From the NCBI RefSeq assembly GCF_039532605.1, contig NZ_BAAARY010000011.1, positions 1 to 64,000 on the forward strand: 64,000 bases of DNA, read 5' to 3'. This DNA is from Pilimelia columellifera (GTDB lineage: Bacteria > Actinomycetota > Actinomycetes > Mycobacteriales > Micromonosporaceae). This document shows positions 1-8,010 of this stretch, in pieces. The notes beneath the pieces are model-generated. The model worked only from the letters and a program-made list of their open reading frames with translations. It was not told the DNA's origin and did no database searches. The number at the start of each line of letters is the position of its first letter. Positions within the stretch are counted from its first letter, which is position 1. A program made the position numbers and the translations under genes.

Positions 1-498
1 AGTAACTCCGTCCTCACTAGACGATCACCCTCCAAGCTCAACCAGCTTGATGTCAACCTGAGGCGCACGCTTCTTCCGGGTAGCAGAGCGCCGAACCAGC
101 ACGAGGCCCTTCGTCGTGTCCGGTGGCGCGGTGCTAGCTCGGTGTACCAACACCTCGACTGCGCCCGCGACATTTACCCGGCGCAAGCCGTGACATTTAG
201 CTGGCGCGCAACACGCACCGCCGGGCCTTGCTCCGGCTCGTCTGACCGGTGGACGCCACATGCGGTTCGTACGCCGTTCGCGTGTGTCGCGTACGACGTG
301 CCAGGCGCACGACTGCACCGGCGGCACGATGGTGGTGTGACGACAACCGCAGCGCCGGATGCAGTCGCAGCTGCTTTAAGCAGCCGCCGCGGGTCCGTCG
401 ATGTCTGACCAGCGGACCGTTCTGCATCCTTGGAAGTGGAACAGGTTCACCTCAACCCCTTGAACACGGCCACCTGAAGGCACAAATAAGGTATTAGT
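1..498. other. No recognisable gene (left edge)
   Basis: Short open frames occur on both strands, but none has a recognisable family, a convincing ribosome binding site or codon use clearly different from its shadows. The stretch lies upstream of a toxin-antitoxin-like pair and may be decayed accessory DNA. Confidence 0.4.
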
Positions 499-563
499 CC
501 CATATGGGAAGTTCTTTTGATCGCAAGTTAGCTTGCGATGATGCCCGTTCCAAGTTACCTTGG
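499..563 (+). promoter_or_regulatory. Paired palindromic operators upstream of a TA-like pair
   Basis: Two near-identical 12-bp palindromes occur: CAAGTTAGCTTG at 524-535 and CAAGTTACCTTG at 551-562, with starts 27 bp apart. The first extends to ATCGCAAG/CTTGCGAT arms at 520-539. A further perfect palindrome, CCCATATGGG, lies at 499-508. Paired sites just ahead of a small-gene operon are what an autoregulating antitoxin or operon repressor would bind. The site is visible in the sequence; the function is inferred. Confidence 0.5.
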
Positions 564-590
564 GATGACGGCGCATGAGTAAGCCGCAGA

Positions 591-854
591 TTGATCAGCC
601 GCAGATCATCGACGAAGCACGGTGTTCCCGACGAGGACCTGCTGCACGCCTACCGAAGCCCAGTCAAGATTTGGGAAGACGTCGACGGTGACGGCCTCGA
701 TATGTTTGTCGGCCCTGCCCGCGACGCGGCACTCATCGAAGTTGGCGTAGTCGAGGCTTACGACGGTGGGCCCCTCATCGTCCATGGAGATCGACCCGAA
801 AGACCCAAATATCTTCCTCCCGCGAAGTCCAAAAACTTTCCCCGAAGGCGGTAG
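591..854 (+). CDS. Small toxin-like protein of a putative TA pair, possibly 5'-frameshifted
   Basis: The 87-aa product has the layout KHGVPDEDLLHAYRSP, then GLDMFVGPARD, LIEVGVV and a late VHGDRPERPKYL. I associate this arrangement with small actinobacterial proteins encoded ahead of a short helix-turn-helix partner, as in toxin-antitoxin pairs. The in-frame start is TTG at 591. A second frame from ATG 575 reads MSKPQIDQPQIIDEAR and then runs out of register just where KHGVPDED begins in this frame. Relatives as I recall them read IIDEARKHGVPDED, so a small deletion near 612-620 may have broken the gene. The antitoxin-like gene starts 2 nt after this stop. The toxin assignment is an inference. 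Confidence 0.5.
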   Translation: MISRRSSTKHGVPDEDLLHAYRSPVKIWEDVDGDGLDMFVGPARDAALIEVGVVEAYDGGPLIVHGDRPERPKYLPPAKSKNFPRRR

Positions 855-856
855 TC

Positions 857-1129
857 ATGCCCAGAAGCGTGAAGGACATCATGGAGCAGGCTAAGACGCT
901 TGCCGCAAAGTTCGAGAACTTCGAGATCGACCCGAAAGAGAGTGACGCTGCCGAAGCGCTCGCCGCCCTACACCGTGCCGCTCTGCGCCGCGCAGAGGTG
1001 GAGGCCGAGATCGCAACTGCGGTTGACCAGGCGCGCGAGTTCCAGGTTTCTTGGGATGCCATTGGCCGCCGGCTTGGTACCTCCGGAGAAGCTGCCCGTC
1101 AGCGTTACGGGCAGCGAGCCCATCACTGA
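857..1129 (+). CDS. Antitoxin-like small HTH protein
   Basis: This is a 90-aa protein. Residues 1-60 are charged and alpha-helical and include an Ala/Glu-rich helix. The C-terminal part reads FQVSWDAIGRRLGTSGEAARQRYG, in which a short helix-turn-helix (WDAIGRRLGTSGEAARQRY) can be seen. It starts 2 nt after the toxin-like gene, so the two are probably co-transcribed and translationally linked. It is the natural candidate to bind the paired palindromes at 524-562. Similar proteins are common in actinobacteria. That it is an antitoxin is inferred from size, HTH and position. Confidence 0.55.
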   Translation: MPRSVKDIMEQAKTLAAKFENFEIDPKESDAAEALAALHRAALRRAEVEAEIATAVDQAREFQVSWDAIGRRLGTSGEAARQRYGQRAHH

Positions 1130-1255
1130 GGCTTCGGAGGAAGCGTGGGGCGTTGTTCCACTTCCAGCGCCGTCAAGTGCAAGACCTACTCGGGCGCCGC
1201 TTCACCGCCTGGTCGCCTGGCTGGGCGGGCGCAACAGAGGGAGAAGGTGGACGCG

Positions 1256-1744
1256 ATGCGTCTGGGTGCGCTGGTCAGCAGTGTGCTTCTGGTTCCTGCC
1301 GCTGTCGTGGGATGCACGGGGTCGGAACCCTCCGACAGGTCGCCGACCGGGACGCTCGGTCCGTCAGCCACGGCTACGGCGGCGACAACTGCCGATAGAG
1401 CCATGCTGGTGGGTCGATGGACTCCTCCACCCGGCACCACCGCCCCACTCATCGGCTGGCCGGAACCGCCGTACCTACAGTTCGCGGACGATGGCACCTG
1501 GACCGGCGCAGACGGATGCAACCGCCAGAAGGGCACCTGGAGCGTCGACACCGCCGGAACATTCAAGGCAACTTTCGAGGGCGATCAAGAGAAGCTCTGT
1601 GAGAACTTCAATATCGGTCCCTGGCTAGAGGCGACCCAAACCGTCGAGATCAACGGCGATCTGCTCACGCTGCGCGACGCTGGCAAAAAGCAGCTCGGAC
1701 AGCTCTGGCGTGCTGCCGGCAGCGCCGCACCGAGCCCCACGTAG
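1256..1744 (+). CDS. Secreted lipoprotein with META/HslJ-like domain
   Basis: The 162-aa product has a lipoprotein signal, MRLGALVSSVLLVPAAVVGC, with the lipidation cysteine at residue 20 (lipobox VVGC). A Ser/Thr/Pro/Ala-rich linker follows, then a domain with LVGRWTPP, LQFADDGTWTGADGCNR, KGTWSVD and a late Cys-containing EKLCENF. The pattern 'W ... F..DG.. G.DGCN' is typical of META/HslJ-type domains. ATG 1256 was chosen because an AGAAGG ribosome binding site sits at 1242-1247 and the signal peptide starts exactly there; a longer frame from 1145 lacks both. Function is unknown; surface location is likely. Confidence 0.75.
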   Translation: MRLGALVSSVLLVPAAVVGCTGSEPSDRSPTGTLGPSATATAATTADRAMLVGRWTPPPGTTAPLIGWPEPPYLQFADDGTWTGADGCNRQKGTWSVDTAGTFKATFEGDQEKLCENFNIGPWLEATQTVEINGDLLTLRDAGKKQLGQLWRAAGSAAPSPT

Positions 1745-1908
1745 CAGCCGGATAACAGACCAAACGGCGAACGCGAGGCGGCGCCCGTGACTGTTTCTCA
1801 CGGGTGCCCGCTACGTCGGCGAGTGAACGAAGACGACGGCGCCTCGCCCTGCAGGTTCGCAGGAGTCGGGCGCCGTCGGCCTTTGGCGCTGCGTTTCGGG
1901 GATGCGCC

Positions 1909-2211
1909 TTACAGGTCGAGCACGGCGCGCAGGGCCACGTCCAGGGCCTCGGCGCTGGCCGGGTCCAGGTTGCCGCGGGCCTCGGTGAGGTAGGTCTTGG
2001 CGATCTCCCCGACTCGGGGGGTCATGGCCACGCCGAGCGGGTCGCCGCCGACCAGGGTGACGGTCGGTTCGATGAGGGTGGCGGCGCGGACGTCGGAGAC
2101 CGGCACGACCAACACGCCGTCGCGGACGTCGGTGAGCGCGTCATGGCCGACGATGACGACCAGGCGGTCGTGGCCGGCGCGGCTGGCGGTCCAGACCTGG
2201 CCTCGCTTCAC
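1909..2211 (-). CDS. MazF-family endoribonuclease toxin (TA pair)
   Basis: The 100-aa product begins VKRGQVWTA, the usual MazF opening (RGxVW), then RLVVIVGHD, GVLVVPVSD, VTLVGGDPLGVAMTPRVGEIAK and a final ALDVALRAVLDL helix, as in MazF/PemK-fold toxins. GTG 2211 was chosen because it overlaps the antitoxin stop by 4 nt (GTGA) and gives the family's normal length; longer versions add only low-complexity Arg/Gly. MazF toxins cut mRNA at short motifs. Cleavage specificity cannot be read from the sequence. Confidence 0.8.
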   Translation of the reverse strand: MKRGQVWTASRAGHDRLVVIVGHDALTDVRDGVLVVPVSDVRAATLIEPTVTLVGGDPLGVAMTPRVGEIAKTYLTEARGNLDPASAEALDVALRAVLDL

Positions 2212-2438
2212 GCCGCGTCCCCGAACACCCGGTCGGCGCCGTCGTCGTCCCAGCCGGGCAGTTCGCCGCCGAGCTGGCGGTCCTGTTCGGCGCTGATGCG
2301 GGCGGCCTGGGCCACGGCCCGGTCCCAGGCGGCCCGGCTCATCCACTCCGACAGAGACGTGCCGGCCTGCGCCGCGGCGGACCGCGCCGCGGTGAGCGCG
2401 GCGCTCTCCATCGTCAGATTCACTCGCTCACTAGCCAT
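2208..2438 (-). CDS. RHH-type antitoxin partner of the MazF-like toxin
   Basis: This is a 76-aa protein. The N-terminus SERVNLTMESAALTAARSAA fits a beta-strand plus helix of a ribbon-helix-helix DNA-binding domain. The tail is acidic (LPGWDDDGADRVFGDAA), as expected for the toxin-binding extension. It overlaps the toxin start by 4 nt, so the toxin is translationally coupled. It appears to be transcribed leaderless from the promoter at 2445-2474. The call rests on size, N-terminal pattern and neighbour. Confidence 0.75.
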   Translation of the reverse strand: MASERVNLTMESAALTAARSAAAQAGTSLSEWMSRAAWDRAVAQAARISAEQDRQLGGELPGWDDDGADRVFGDAA

Positions 2439-2444
2439 GCTCCA

Positions 2445-2474
2445 ATACTAGAACACCAACAATGCACCATCCAA
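2445..2474 (-). promoter_or_regulatory. Promoter of the mazEF-like operon (leaderless)
   Basis: On the minus strand, TTGGAT (2474-2469) and TAGTAT (2450-2445) are separated by 18 bp. The -10 box ends 6 nt before the antitoxin ATG, so transcription should start at or next to the start codon. Confidence 0.55.
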
Positions 2475-2866
2475 GTGCACAGGGCAGTTCGTCGAGTGCC
2501 CGAAATGCGGCCATCATACTTTTGTTTATGGTGTCGCCATGCAAGCATCACACTCGCTGGCGTGACGTTAATGTCTTCCTCAGCTCGGGCCCGGCCGCAC
2601 CGGGCTGGTCTACGCCGGCGGCACCGGCAGCGCCACCACCTTCGCCATCGGCTGACCCGCCTGCTGGGGTAACTGTCCTCACCCCAGGCGGCGGCCCCGG
2701 CGCGTCGCCGGCCGCCATCCAGTCGGGGCTGTCGTCCATTCGGACTATTCCGGCGTCAGCAGTGGTGGGCAGGGCGTATTTCAGCCAGACCACAGGTTTC
2801 GCTTGGCGCGGCTTGAGGGCTTGTCGGGAATCTGGTGTTCCACCCCGATACGCGCCGGAGGCAACC
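2475..2866. other. Gap upstream of the FN3 protein
   Basis: No intact gene is supported. In one plus-strand frame a short tail, LGPGRTGLVYAGGTGSATTF, ends in TGA near 2654. It reads like the end of a lost protein but is too short to identify. A ribosome binding site for the next gene (GGAGG, 2857-2861) closes the stretch. Confidence 0.3.
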
Positions 2867-3295
2867 ATGCGGAACACGTCGGTAACTGTCCGATCGCTGG
2901 CCACCACCGCGCTCGCCCTGACCGCCGGGCTGGGCGCCGTCACGGTCACCGCGACTCCCGCCTCCGCGGCCGTGGCCGGGGGTATGGAGCCGACCCCGGT
3001 GAGCACCCCCGCCGCTCCCTACGGCGTGCGGACGACCTGCGTGTGGTCGAATGCTGTCCGCGTCACCTGGTCCCGGGGATGGTTCGGCACGGCGGGTGTT
3101 TCCGGCTATGAGGTGGGCGCCTTCTACACCAGCGGGACGCTGGCGTCCTCGCGGACCGTCAGCTCCTGGAGCAGCCAGGCCGACGTCAACAGACTGCGCT
3201 CGGGCACCCGCTACCAATTCAAGGTCCGGGCCAAGAACTCCGCCGGCTGGGGCGCCTGGTCCAAGAGCGTGTACGCCACGACCAGCCGGTACTGA
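2867..3295 (+). CDS. Secreted fibronectin type III domain protein
   Basis: The 142-aa product has an N-terminal Sec signal peptide (MRNTSVTVRSLATTALALTA... ending PASA-A near residue 32). One fibronectin type III-like domain follows: APYGVR, VRVTWSRG, VSGYEVGAFY, then LRSGTRYQFKVRAKNSAGWG and a closing SKSVYATT strand. The Tyr/Leu/Trp spacing and the 'RYQFKVRAKNSAG' segment are typical of FN3. ATG 2867 was chosen because GGAGG lies 5 nt upstream and the signal peptide begins there. It is probably an extracellular binding module; its ligand is unknown. Confidence 0.7.
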   Translation: MRNTSVTVRSLATTALALTAGLGAVTVTATPASAAVAGGMEPTPVSTPAAPYGVRTTCVWSNAVRVTWSRGWFGTAGVSGYEVGAFYTSGTLASSRTVSSWSSQADVNRLRSGTRYQFKVRAKNSAGWGAWSKSVYATTSRY

Positions 3296-3703
3296 CAGAA
3301 ACCCGCCGACCAGCGGCAATCCCCTGCTTTCGCAGCAGACCTCCCGCAAGGACATCCGCGCTCACAACCCCCACAAGTGTTCGAGGGCTTGGCCCACGAG
3401 CTCGCGCACGACGCGGCTGGCAGCAGCGGCTTCGCCCATGGCAAGCCGACCCGCACCGCAGCCCGCGGCGAGGAGCGGAAGCGGCGAGCCGGACGCCCCG
3501 CGCTCGACGGCGGCCGCGCCCCGGCTGCACGGCGCTGACCTGCACCGTTAGAGCCGTTAGAGCGCCACCAACCCGGTGCCGTTAGAGCGCTGTTGCGGAG
3601 CGGCAGACCGCGTGGCCAAAACGCCTCTCATGCGCACCACCGGTCGTGAGCCCGCCCCACCGGTTCCAGGACACTGGCGGGTCGACGGCGACCTGTAGGC
3701 GAG
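3296..3703. other. Gap with CCGTTAGAG repeats
   Basis: No intact gene is seen. The 9-bp unit CCGTTAGAG occurs at 3545-3553, 3554-3562 and 3579-3587. A plus-strand frame near 3380-3420 reads FEGLAHELAHDAAG, which faintly recalls a zinc-peptidase HExxH helix, but the flanks do not support a gene. Confidence 0.3.
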
Positions 3704-4291
3704 TCAGGACTGGTAGGCCGTCGTCATCCTGTCGGTCTCCCGGGTGGACTTCATGGCCCGGCTCCAGGAGATGAGCTGGTCAAACAGGTTGTTCATCGCC
3801 ATCTCGTGATGACCGGCAGGTGTGAAGGTGCTGAAGTTCTCGAAGTCGGTGAACAGCGACAGCGACACCTGGGCTCGGACGGTGGCCATCTGCAGTTCGG
3901 CCGCGATCAGCCGCAGCTGTTCCACGGCTCGGGCGCCTCCTACGCTGCCGTAGCCCACGAACCCGGCCGCCTTGTTGTTCCATTCGGCGTACAGGTAGTC
4001 AAGGGCGTTCTTCAGAGCGCCGGAGGTGCTGTGGTTGTACTCCGGAGTGACGAACACGTAGCCGTCGAACTCGGCGATCTTGGCGGCCCACCGCTGGGTG
4101 TGTTCCTTGCTGTACTGGCCCATCGACGGCGGAACCGGCTCGTCCAGCAGCGGCAGGTTGAAGCTGGCGATGTCGACCAGCTCAAACTGCGCATCGGTGC
4201 GCTTGCTGGCGAGCTCGTGCACCCACCGGGCGACAGCTTCCCCCTTGCGGCCGGGCCGTGTGCTCCCGATGACAATCGCGATCTTGACCAT
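3704..4291 (-). CDS. NAD(P)H-dependent FMN reductase
   Basis: The 195-aa flavodoxin-fold protein begins KIAIVIGSTRPGRKGEAVARWV, where GSTRPGR is the FMN-phosphate loop. It continues with the family motif TPEYNHSTSGALKNALDYL, which contacts the isoalloxazine ring. Members reduce FMN, quinones, azo dyes or chromate with NAD(P)H in the cytosol. ATG 4291 was chosen because AAGGAG (4298-4303) lies 6 nt upstream; a longer frame to 4483 has no site and no family match. The gene stands alone with no obvious partner. Confidence 0.85.
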   Translation of the reverse strand: MVKIAIVIGSTRPGRKGEAVARWVHELASKRTDAQFELVDIASFNLPLLDEPVPPSMGQYSKEHTQRWAAKIAEFDGYVFVTPEYNHSTSGALKNALDYLYAEWNNKAAGFVGYGSVGGARAVEQLRLIAAELQMATVRAQVSLSLFTDFENFSTFTPAGHHEMAMNNLFDQLISWSRAMKSTRETDRMTTAYQS

Positions 4292-4584
4292 GAGTTGCTC
4301 CTTCGAAACTCGTTCGGCGTCGACCAGCGTCGCACCCACGGCGGCACTTCGTCCCGATTTCGCCGACCGGTCGAGGGCGCTCTGCAAGGGGCGCCGGTAA
4401 AAACGTGTCACCAGATCCAAACGGGGTCGATCATGATCAGTTCCACGTGAAAGCCATCGAAGTGTCCGTAAACGTTCGTTCACGAGACATGAAGATCAAC
4501 TCGACTCGACCGCAGGCCAACGGTGTAACGGAACCCGTGTACGCGCCTTCGTAACGCTGTCGGAGGTTCGCATACAGTCCGGCC

Positions 4585-4864
4585 ATGCGAATCGGCTACG
4601 GGCGGGTCTCCACCCGCGATCAGAACCCTGACGCCCAACACGACGCCCTCACCGCGGCGGGCTGTGAGCAGATCTTCATCGACAAGGCATCAGGCAAGCT
4701 GGCCCGCCGCCCCGAACTCGACCGCGCGCTACTGGTCACACAGGCAGTACGAGGAAGCCGACGACACCGGCCGCCGCGTCCACACCGTCGCCCAAATCGC
4801 CGCCGAATTCGGCGCCACCCGCCCCACCATCTACCGACACCTAAACAAGCAGCAACAGGCTTAG
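4585..4864 (+). pseudogene. Serine recombinase (resolvase) with internal deletion
   Basis: The first ~50 codons are a clear resolvase/invertase catalytic start: MRIGYGRVSTRDQNPDAQ, with the nucleophilic serine in RVSTRDQ, then IFIDKASGKLARRPELDRALL. After 4735 the frame shifts and the sequence jumps to the C-terminal DNA-binding helix-turn-helix, TVAQIAAEFGATRPTIYRHL (4785-4845), followed by TAG. About 100 codons of core and long helix are missing, so no active recombinase can be made. It is a relic of a Tn3-type or similar mobile element; Tn3 transposase fragments lie at 9.4-9.9 kb. Confidence 0.85.
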
Positions 4865-4996
4865 CGTGACTATCGGTTCCGCTGCCAGTCTCTCTCATGG
4901 GCCGAGTCTGTGGCCAGAGCCTGAACGAAGAAGGCCACGCCTATTTCAGTTAGCACATCTAGGTTTGACATCATCGGTCAGCCAAAAAGTCGAGCT

Positions 4997-5614
4997 TTAT
5001 GAAGGGATCCATCCTGGACGCGAGGGATCCCAGGTAATCAGTGGCAGGGTCGAAAGAGCTTCCCATCGGGACACCTTCGCATCTCCGGAGCGTGGGAAAT
5101 CCTCCAGCCGAAGAACAGCGACCAAGTCATCGTCTTCATCGATCAGGGCAACAAGTCCTTGCACGTAGGCGACACCTACGGCACTGGAGCCAGGCGTAAT
5201 GCTGGAGGCAGGCGGCGGCCACTGGGCGGTCGCGGTGCTTACATCACGCCCAAGGTCCGCCGAAACGGTGACCCGGTGCTTCGTCGTTCGCACTAAGGTC
5301 TTAGAAATGGTGGTCGAAGGCATACCCTCAGCGGGCCCCATCGCGACGCAGTAGTGATGACCTCGGTAGGACCGGTAAGGGGTTCCTTCGTCGCACTCTC
5401 CCGTAAGTCGGCGCGGCAGTGCGGGCTTATTCAACACCTCTCCCGCGAGATCGCCGACGCCATACACCGCCACCACCTCGTGAGAGGAATCACTCACGAC
5501 AGCCGCCGTGAAGGAAACGCCAACTACAATCGCGACCGCGGCCCCTACCATCACCCAACGTCGCTTTGCTGAAAATGTCGCAACCCCCGGACGACGATTG
5601 CGTCGATCGGCCAT
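4997..5614 (-). CDS. Membrane-anchored extracytoplasmic protein, function unknown
   Basis: The product is about 205 residues. A basic N-terminus (MADRRNRRPG...KRRW) leads into one hydrophobic helix, VMVGAAVAIVVGVSFTAAVV. The rest is hydrophilic and probably outside the membrane. Two cysteines, in TGECDEG and HHYCVAMG, could form a disulfide. The topology is a type II signal anchor. ATG 5614 is preferred; an upstream start at 5671 is possible. I recognise no family. The 5' flank (5.6-5.8 kb) is unusually AT-rich, which suggests acquired DNA. Confidence 0.55.
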   Translation of the reverse strand: MADRRNRRPGVATFSAKRRWVMVGAAVAIVVGVSFTAAVVSDSSHEVVAVYGVGDLAGEVLNKPALPRRLTGECDEGTPYRSYRGHHYCVAMGPAEGMPSTTISKTLVRTTKHRVTVSADLGRDVSTATAQWPPPASSITPGSSAVGVAYVQGLVALIDEDDDLVAVLRLEDFPRSGDAKVSRWEALSTLPLITWDPSRPGWIPS

Positions 5615-5745
5615 GGTCACCAACCCCACGTATTCACAGCCATGTACATTGCAAACCCCGTTTTTTGGCAAGTGTACTTATACAGCCATCCCACCTTAGT
5701 GCACTGGTTCCTGAGGTCCCTGTAAAAATTATCATCAATCTTGTT

Positions 5746-5758
5746 CAGGTAATACCTG
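5746..5758. promoter_or_regulatory. Palindrome CAGGTA-a-TACCTG followed by T-run
   Basis: A 13-nt perfect palindrome is followed by TTTTTT in an AT-rich patch between a minus-strand gene and a coiled-coil relic. The stem is too tight for an ordinary terminator, so an operator is as likely. Confidence 0.3.
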
Positions 5759-5814
5759 TTTTTTCTCGAAGTTTTTTATAATTTCTTCTTCCGAAATCAT
5801 GGCGCCAGCAAGCC

Positions 5815-6036
5815 TTCCAAAACTCTGCTTGCAGGTCGGCGGCCGCGGCGTCTCGTTCGGCGCGGGCGGTGCCAGCTGGGCGGCGAGGTCGCGGGCCTGC
5901 CGTTCGGCGTCGGCGGCCCGGTCGGTGGCGGCTGCGGCGGTGGTTTCGGCGTGCTGGGCGCGGACGGACTGGGCGGCGGTCTGCTCGCGGGCGGCGGCCA
6001 GTGCGGCCCGATCGACGTCATCTCCCCCACGTCGCT
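5815..6036 (-). pseudogene. Relic of a coiled-coil protein gene
   Basis: On the minus strand the sequence reads DRAALAAAREQTAAQSVRAQ, then HAETTAAAATDRAADAERQARDLAAQL. It then changes frame to ARAERDAAAADLQAEFW before losing coding character. The Ala/Arg/Glu heptad texture closely resembles the intact coiled-coil protein at 16743-17867. No start or complete frame exists. It appears to be the broken end of a related gene in the accessory region. Confidence 0.5.
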
Positions 6037-6162
6037 GCTGCTTGGGACCCGCTTGACTCGCAGACCAGCGCGGAATGAGAGTCGGGAAGACGACTTACGC
6101 CTGTCCATGCCTGCAGGAAGACGTCAGGGTAGCAGCGCATCCAAAAATAGAAAGAGGAGATC

Positions 6163-6741
6163 ATGGTTCTTCGCCATGCGTTGATCGCTGTAACCGCATC
6201 CGCCGTCGTACTCACCGGACTCGCCCATCGTGCGTCGGCGGCACCCGCACCGGCACCCGCCACCACGTCCACCTCGAGCATGGCCATGATTGAGGACAAC
6301 GACTACGACGACCTGACCGAGGCGCAGCTGCTACCGGCGATGCAGGTCATCGAGGACATCCCGGAAGACGTCATTGCAGCCGGTGACGAGGCGGTCCGCG
6401 CTCACCTGGAAGTCGAGGTCGGCAAGCTCCAGGACGCAGAGAACGCGGCAGTACGCGGAGCCTGGGCTTGCGCCGTGGCGGTCGGAGTGGCGATCCTGTC
6501 CAATGTCTTCACCGTGGCAAAGGTCTTGAAGATCCGCGCGGCCATCAAGGTCGCCGGCGGTTCGGCCAAGTTCGCGAAGAAGACCATCGCTGCATACAAA
6601 TACGCCCGGAAGGGTGGCATGAACAAGTGGGACGCCATCCGGTACGCCGGCATCGAGATGGGCAAGGGCCTGGGTGGCGAGACCGTCGCTGCGCTGCTCT
6701 CCCTATTCGTTATCGACAAGGTTGTCAAGGAATGTTTCTGA
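6163..6741 (+). CDS. Secreted helical protein, function unknown (bacteriocin-like layout)
   Basis: The 192-aa product has a Sec signal peptide (MVLRHALIAVTASAVVLTGLAH..ASA, cleavage near residue 27). An acidic helical segment follows (DDLTEAQLLPAMQVIEDIPEDV), then a hydrophobic helix (WACAVAVGVAILSNVFTV), a Lys-rich amphipathic stretch (KIRAAIKVAGGSAKFAKKTI) and a C-terminal hydrophobic helix ending VVKECF. Two cysteines (in WACAV and KECF) could pair. GAGGAG at 6154-6159 supports ATG 6163. Secreted proteins of this layout occur in streptomycetes without a known role. Membrane activity is only a suggestion. A short two-helix membrane protein follows after 56 nt. Confidence 0.6.
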   Translation: MVLRHALIAVTASAVVLTGLAHRASAAPAPAPATTSTSSMAMIEDNDYDDLTEAQLLPAMQVIEDIPEDVIAAGDEAVRAHLEVEVGKLQDAENAAVRGAWACAVAVGVAILSNVFTVAKVLKIRAAIKVAGGSAKFAKKTIAAYKYARKGGMNKWDAIRYAGIEMGKGLGGETVAALLSLFVIDKVVKECF

Positions 6742-6797
6742 GCGTGTGACACAGACCGGATCGCAGCAAATCAGCACATCTAGCAGAGGATGTCGAC

Positions 6798-7013
6798 ATG
6801 AAGCCCTCGTGGGTCTCGGGTGCTTTCCTGGTGTTGCTCGCGTTGTACCTGGCCACACGCTGGGTGCATGTACCGGAGGCCGTCGAGATCACACTAGGGG
6901 TTATGACGATGATCACCGGGATTCTGGCTCTGGCGCTGCTGTGGCGTGACCGCAATCGATCCTGATCGGTATAGACCCAGGGCCCGGCATAGTCGCGCGA
7001 TGCCCGGCTTGAT
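6798..7013 (+). CDS. Small two-helix membrane protein
   Basis: The 71-aa frame MKPSWVSGAFLVLLALYLAT... VEITLGVMTMITGILALALLW has two hydrophobic helices (about residues 5-20 and 30-47) and a basic end to the second. GAGGA at 6786-6790 is well placed 7 nt ahead of the ATG. It lies 56 nt after the secreted helical protein on the same strand and could be its membrane partner (for example an immunity protein), but only position supports this. Confidence 0.5.
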
Positions 7014-7139
7014 GTGGTGGCGTAGATTTTGGTTGTCGCCGTGTCCCCGCACGCCCGCACATCACTGATTCTCAGCAAGCAGGCGACTCACCCAGAGTTG
7101 ACAGAAGAGGGGCTGGCGTCGTCCTGGGAGGCCTGCGAT

Positions 7140-7165
7140 GAGCCCCGGATTTTGGTCCGGGGCTC
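7140..7165. terminator. Perfect GC hairpin
   Basis: GAGCCCCGGA (7140-7149) pairs perfectly with TCCGGGGCTC (7156-7165) across a 6-nt loop. It lies downstream of the 6163-7013 gene pair and is a plausible terminator, though no T-run follows. Confidence 0.55.
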
Positions 7166-7309
7166 TGCAGGTCCAGCGGGTACGGGGGATGGCGGCGGCG
7201 GTAGTGACCAGGCGGTAGGAGTCGGTGCCGGTTGGTAGTCGCCGACTGACCAAAATTGAATGTAACCCCAACGCTCACTAAACCTTTTCAGAAGCCTAGG
7301 TTGGTGTTG

Positions 7310-7489
7310 ATGCCAAAGTCTACCCTTATTCGTATATTGGCTATTATCGTTAGCGTCGTCCTGTTGGTGCTTGGGATCGGTACTTTGATTTCCGATAAAG
7401 GAAGCGTCGCCGGAGGAATCACCACTCTCCTCGTGGTCGTCCTTGCTTTCCTTTTGTTAATGTTGTCGAACGACCGAAAAGAAGATTAG
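7310..7489 (+). CDS. Small membrane protein
   Basis: The 59-aa product MPKSTLIRILAIIVSVVLLV... has two hydrophobic helices (about residues 7-23 and 33-51) separated by SDKGSVAGG and a charged tail NDRKED. ATG 7310 is preferred over a start at 7256 because the hydrophobic N-terminus begins there. The local sequence is less GC-rich than the core genes. No family recognised. Confidence 0.45.
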   Translation: MPKSTLIRILAIIVSVVLLVLGIGTLISDKGSVAGGITTLLVVVLAFLLLMLSNDRKED

Positions 7490-7574
7490 CCCGGAACAGA
7501 TTCTCCTCAGCCCCGTCTACGACCGGGACAGAGGAGCAATTGACAGTCCCGGCTTCGGGATCGTTTGGAGACAG

Positions 7575-7784
7575 TCATTTATCTCTATCTGGTTCACGAA
7601 AAACGACTCCGCGCAGTCCTGCCTTCTTCGCGATGTGGTCGGCGATCAAACGGCATGCAAGCAATACCGTCGTGCCGAGGAAGAAGCTTGTTGGGTAACT
7701 CAGGAGTCCCGCGACTGCTAAAAGCGGCGATGCCGCCCAGAGCACTACTCCGAGCGACACCACCATTCGAACCTTAGTCACCAT
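7575..7784 (-). CDS. Small membrane protein
   Basis: The 69-aa product MVTKVRMVVSLGVVLWAASP... has two hydrophobic helices (about residues 6-24 and 31-45) and a basic C-terminus (KKAGLRGVVFREPDRDK). A strong GGAGG ribosome binding site lies just upstream of ATG 7784. It is convergent with the 7310 gene. No family recognised; it is one of several 55-75 aa membrane proteins in this stretch. Confidence 0.5.
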   Translation of the reverse strand: MVTKVRMVVSLGVVLWAASPLLAVAGLLSYPTSFFLGTTVLLACRLIADHIAKKAGLRGVVFREPDRDK

Positions 7785-8010
7785 CGCCTCCTCCCCATCG
7801 ACTATGGGCGTATCGATAACCGTAGCAGCCCGCCATCTACGGCCCCTGTCAAAATTCCGGCACGCAGGAGAGGGCGTCCAGTTGCGGCGTACCAAAGCTC
7901 AGCAAAGGTTACCCAGCAGTTCGGCGTCCCGCCGGCCAGGTCGGGCAAGGTGAAGGAGTAGTCTCGCAACACTATTTACCTTGGGTTTAGCCCTTGGGGA
8001 GGGGGATGGT

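Noticed and set aside
3370..3450. HELAH-like zinc-peptidase motif
   Set aside because: Only FEGLAHELAHDAAG is seen; no third ligand, no start or stable frame around it.
5797..6108. Intact minus-strand protein of about 100 residues
   Set aside because: The open frame is Pro/Arg low complexity; the Ala/Glu coiled-coil signal is in a different, broken frame.
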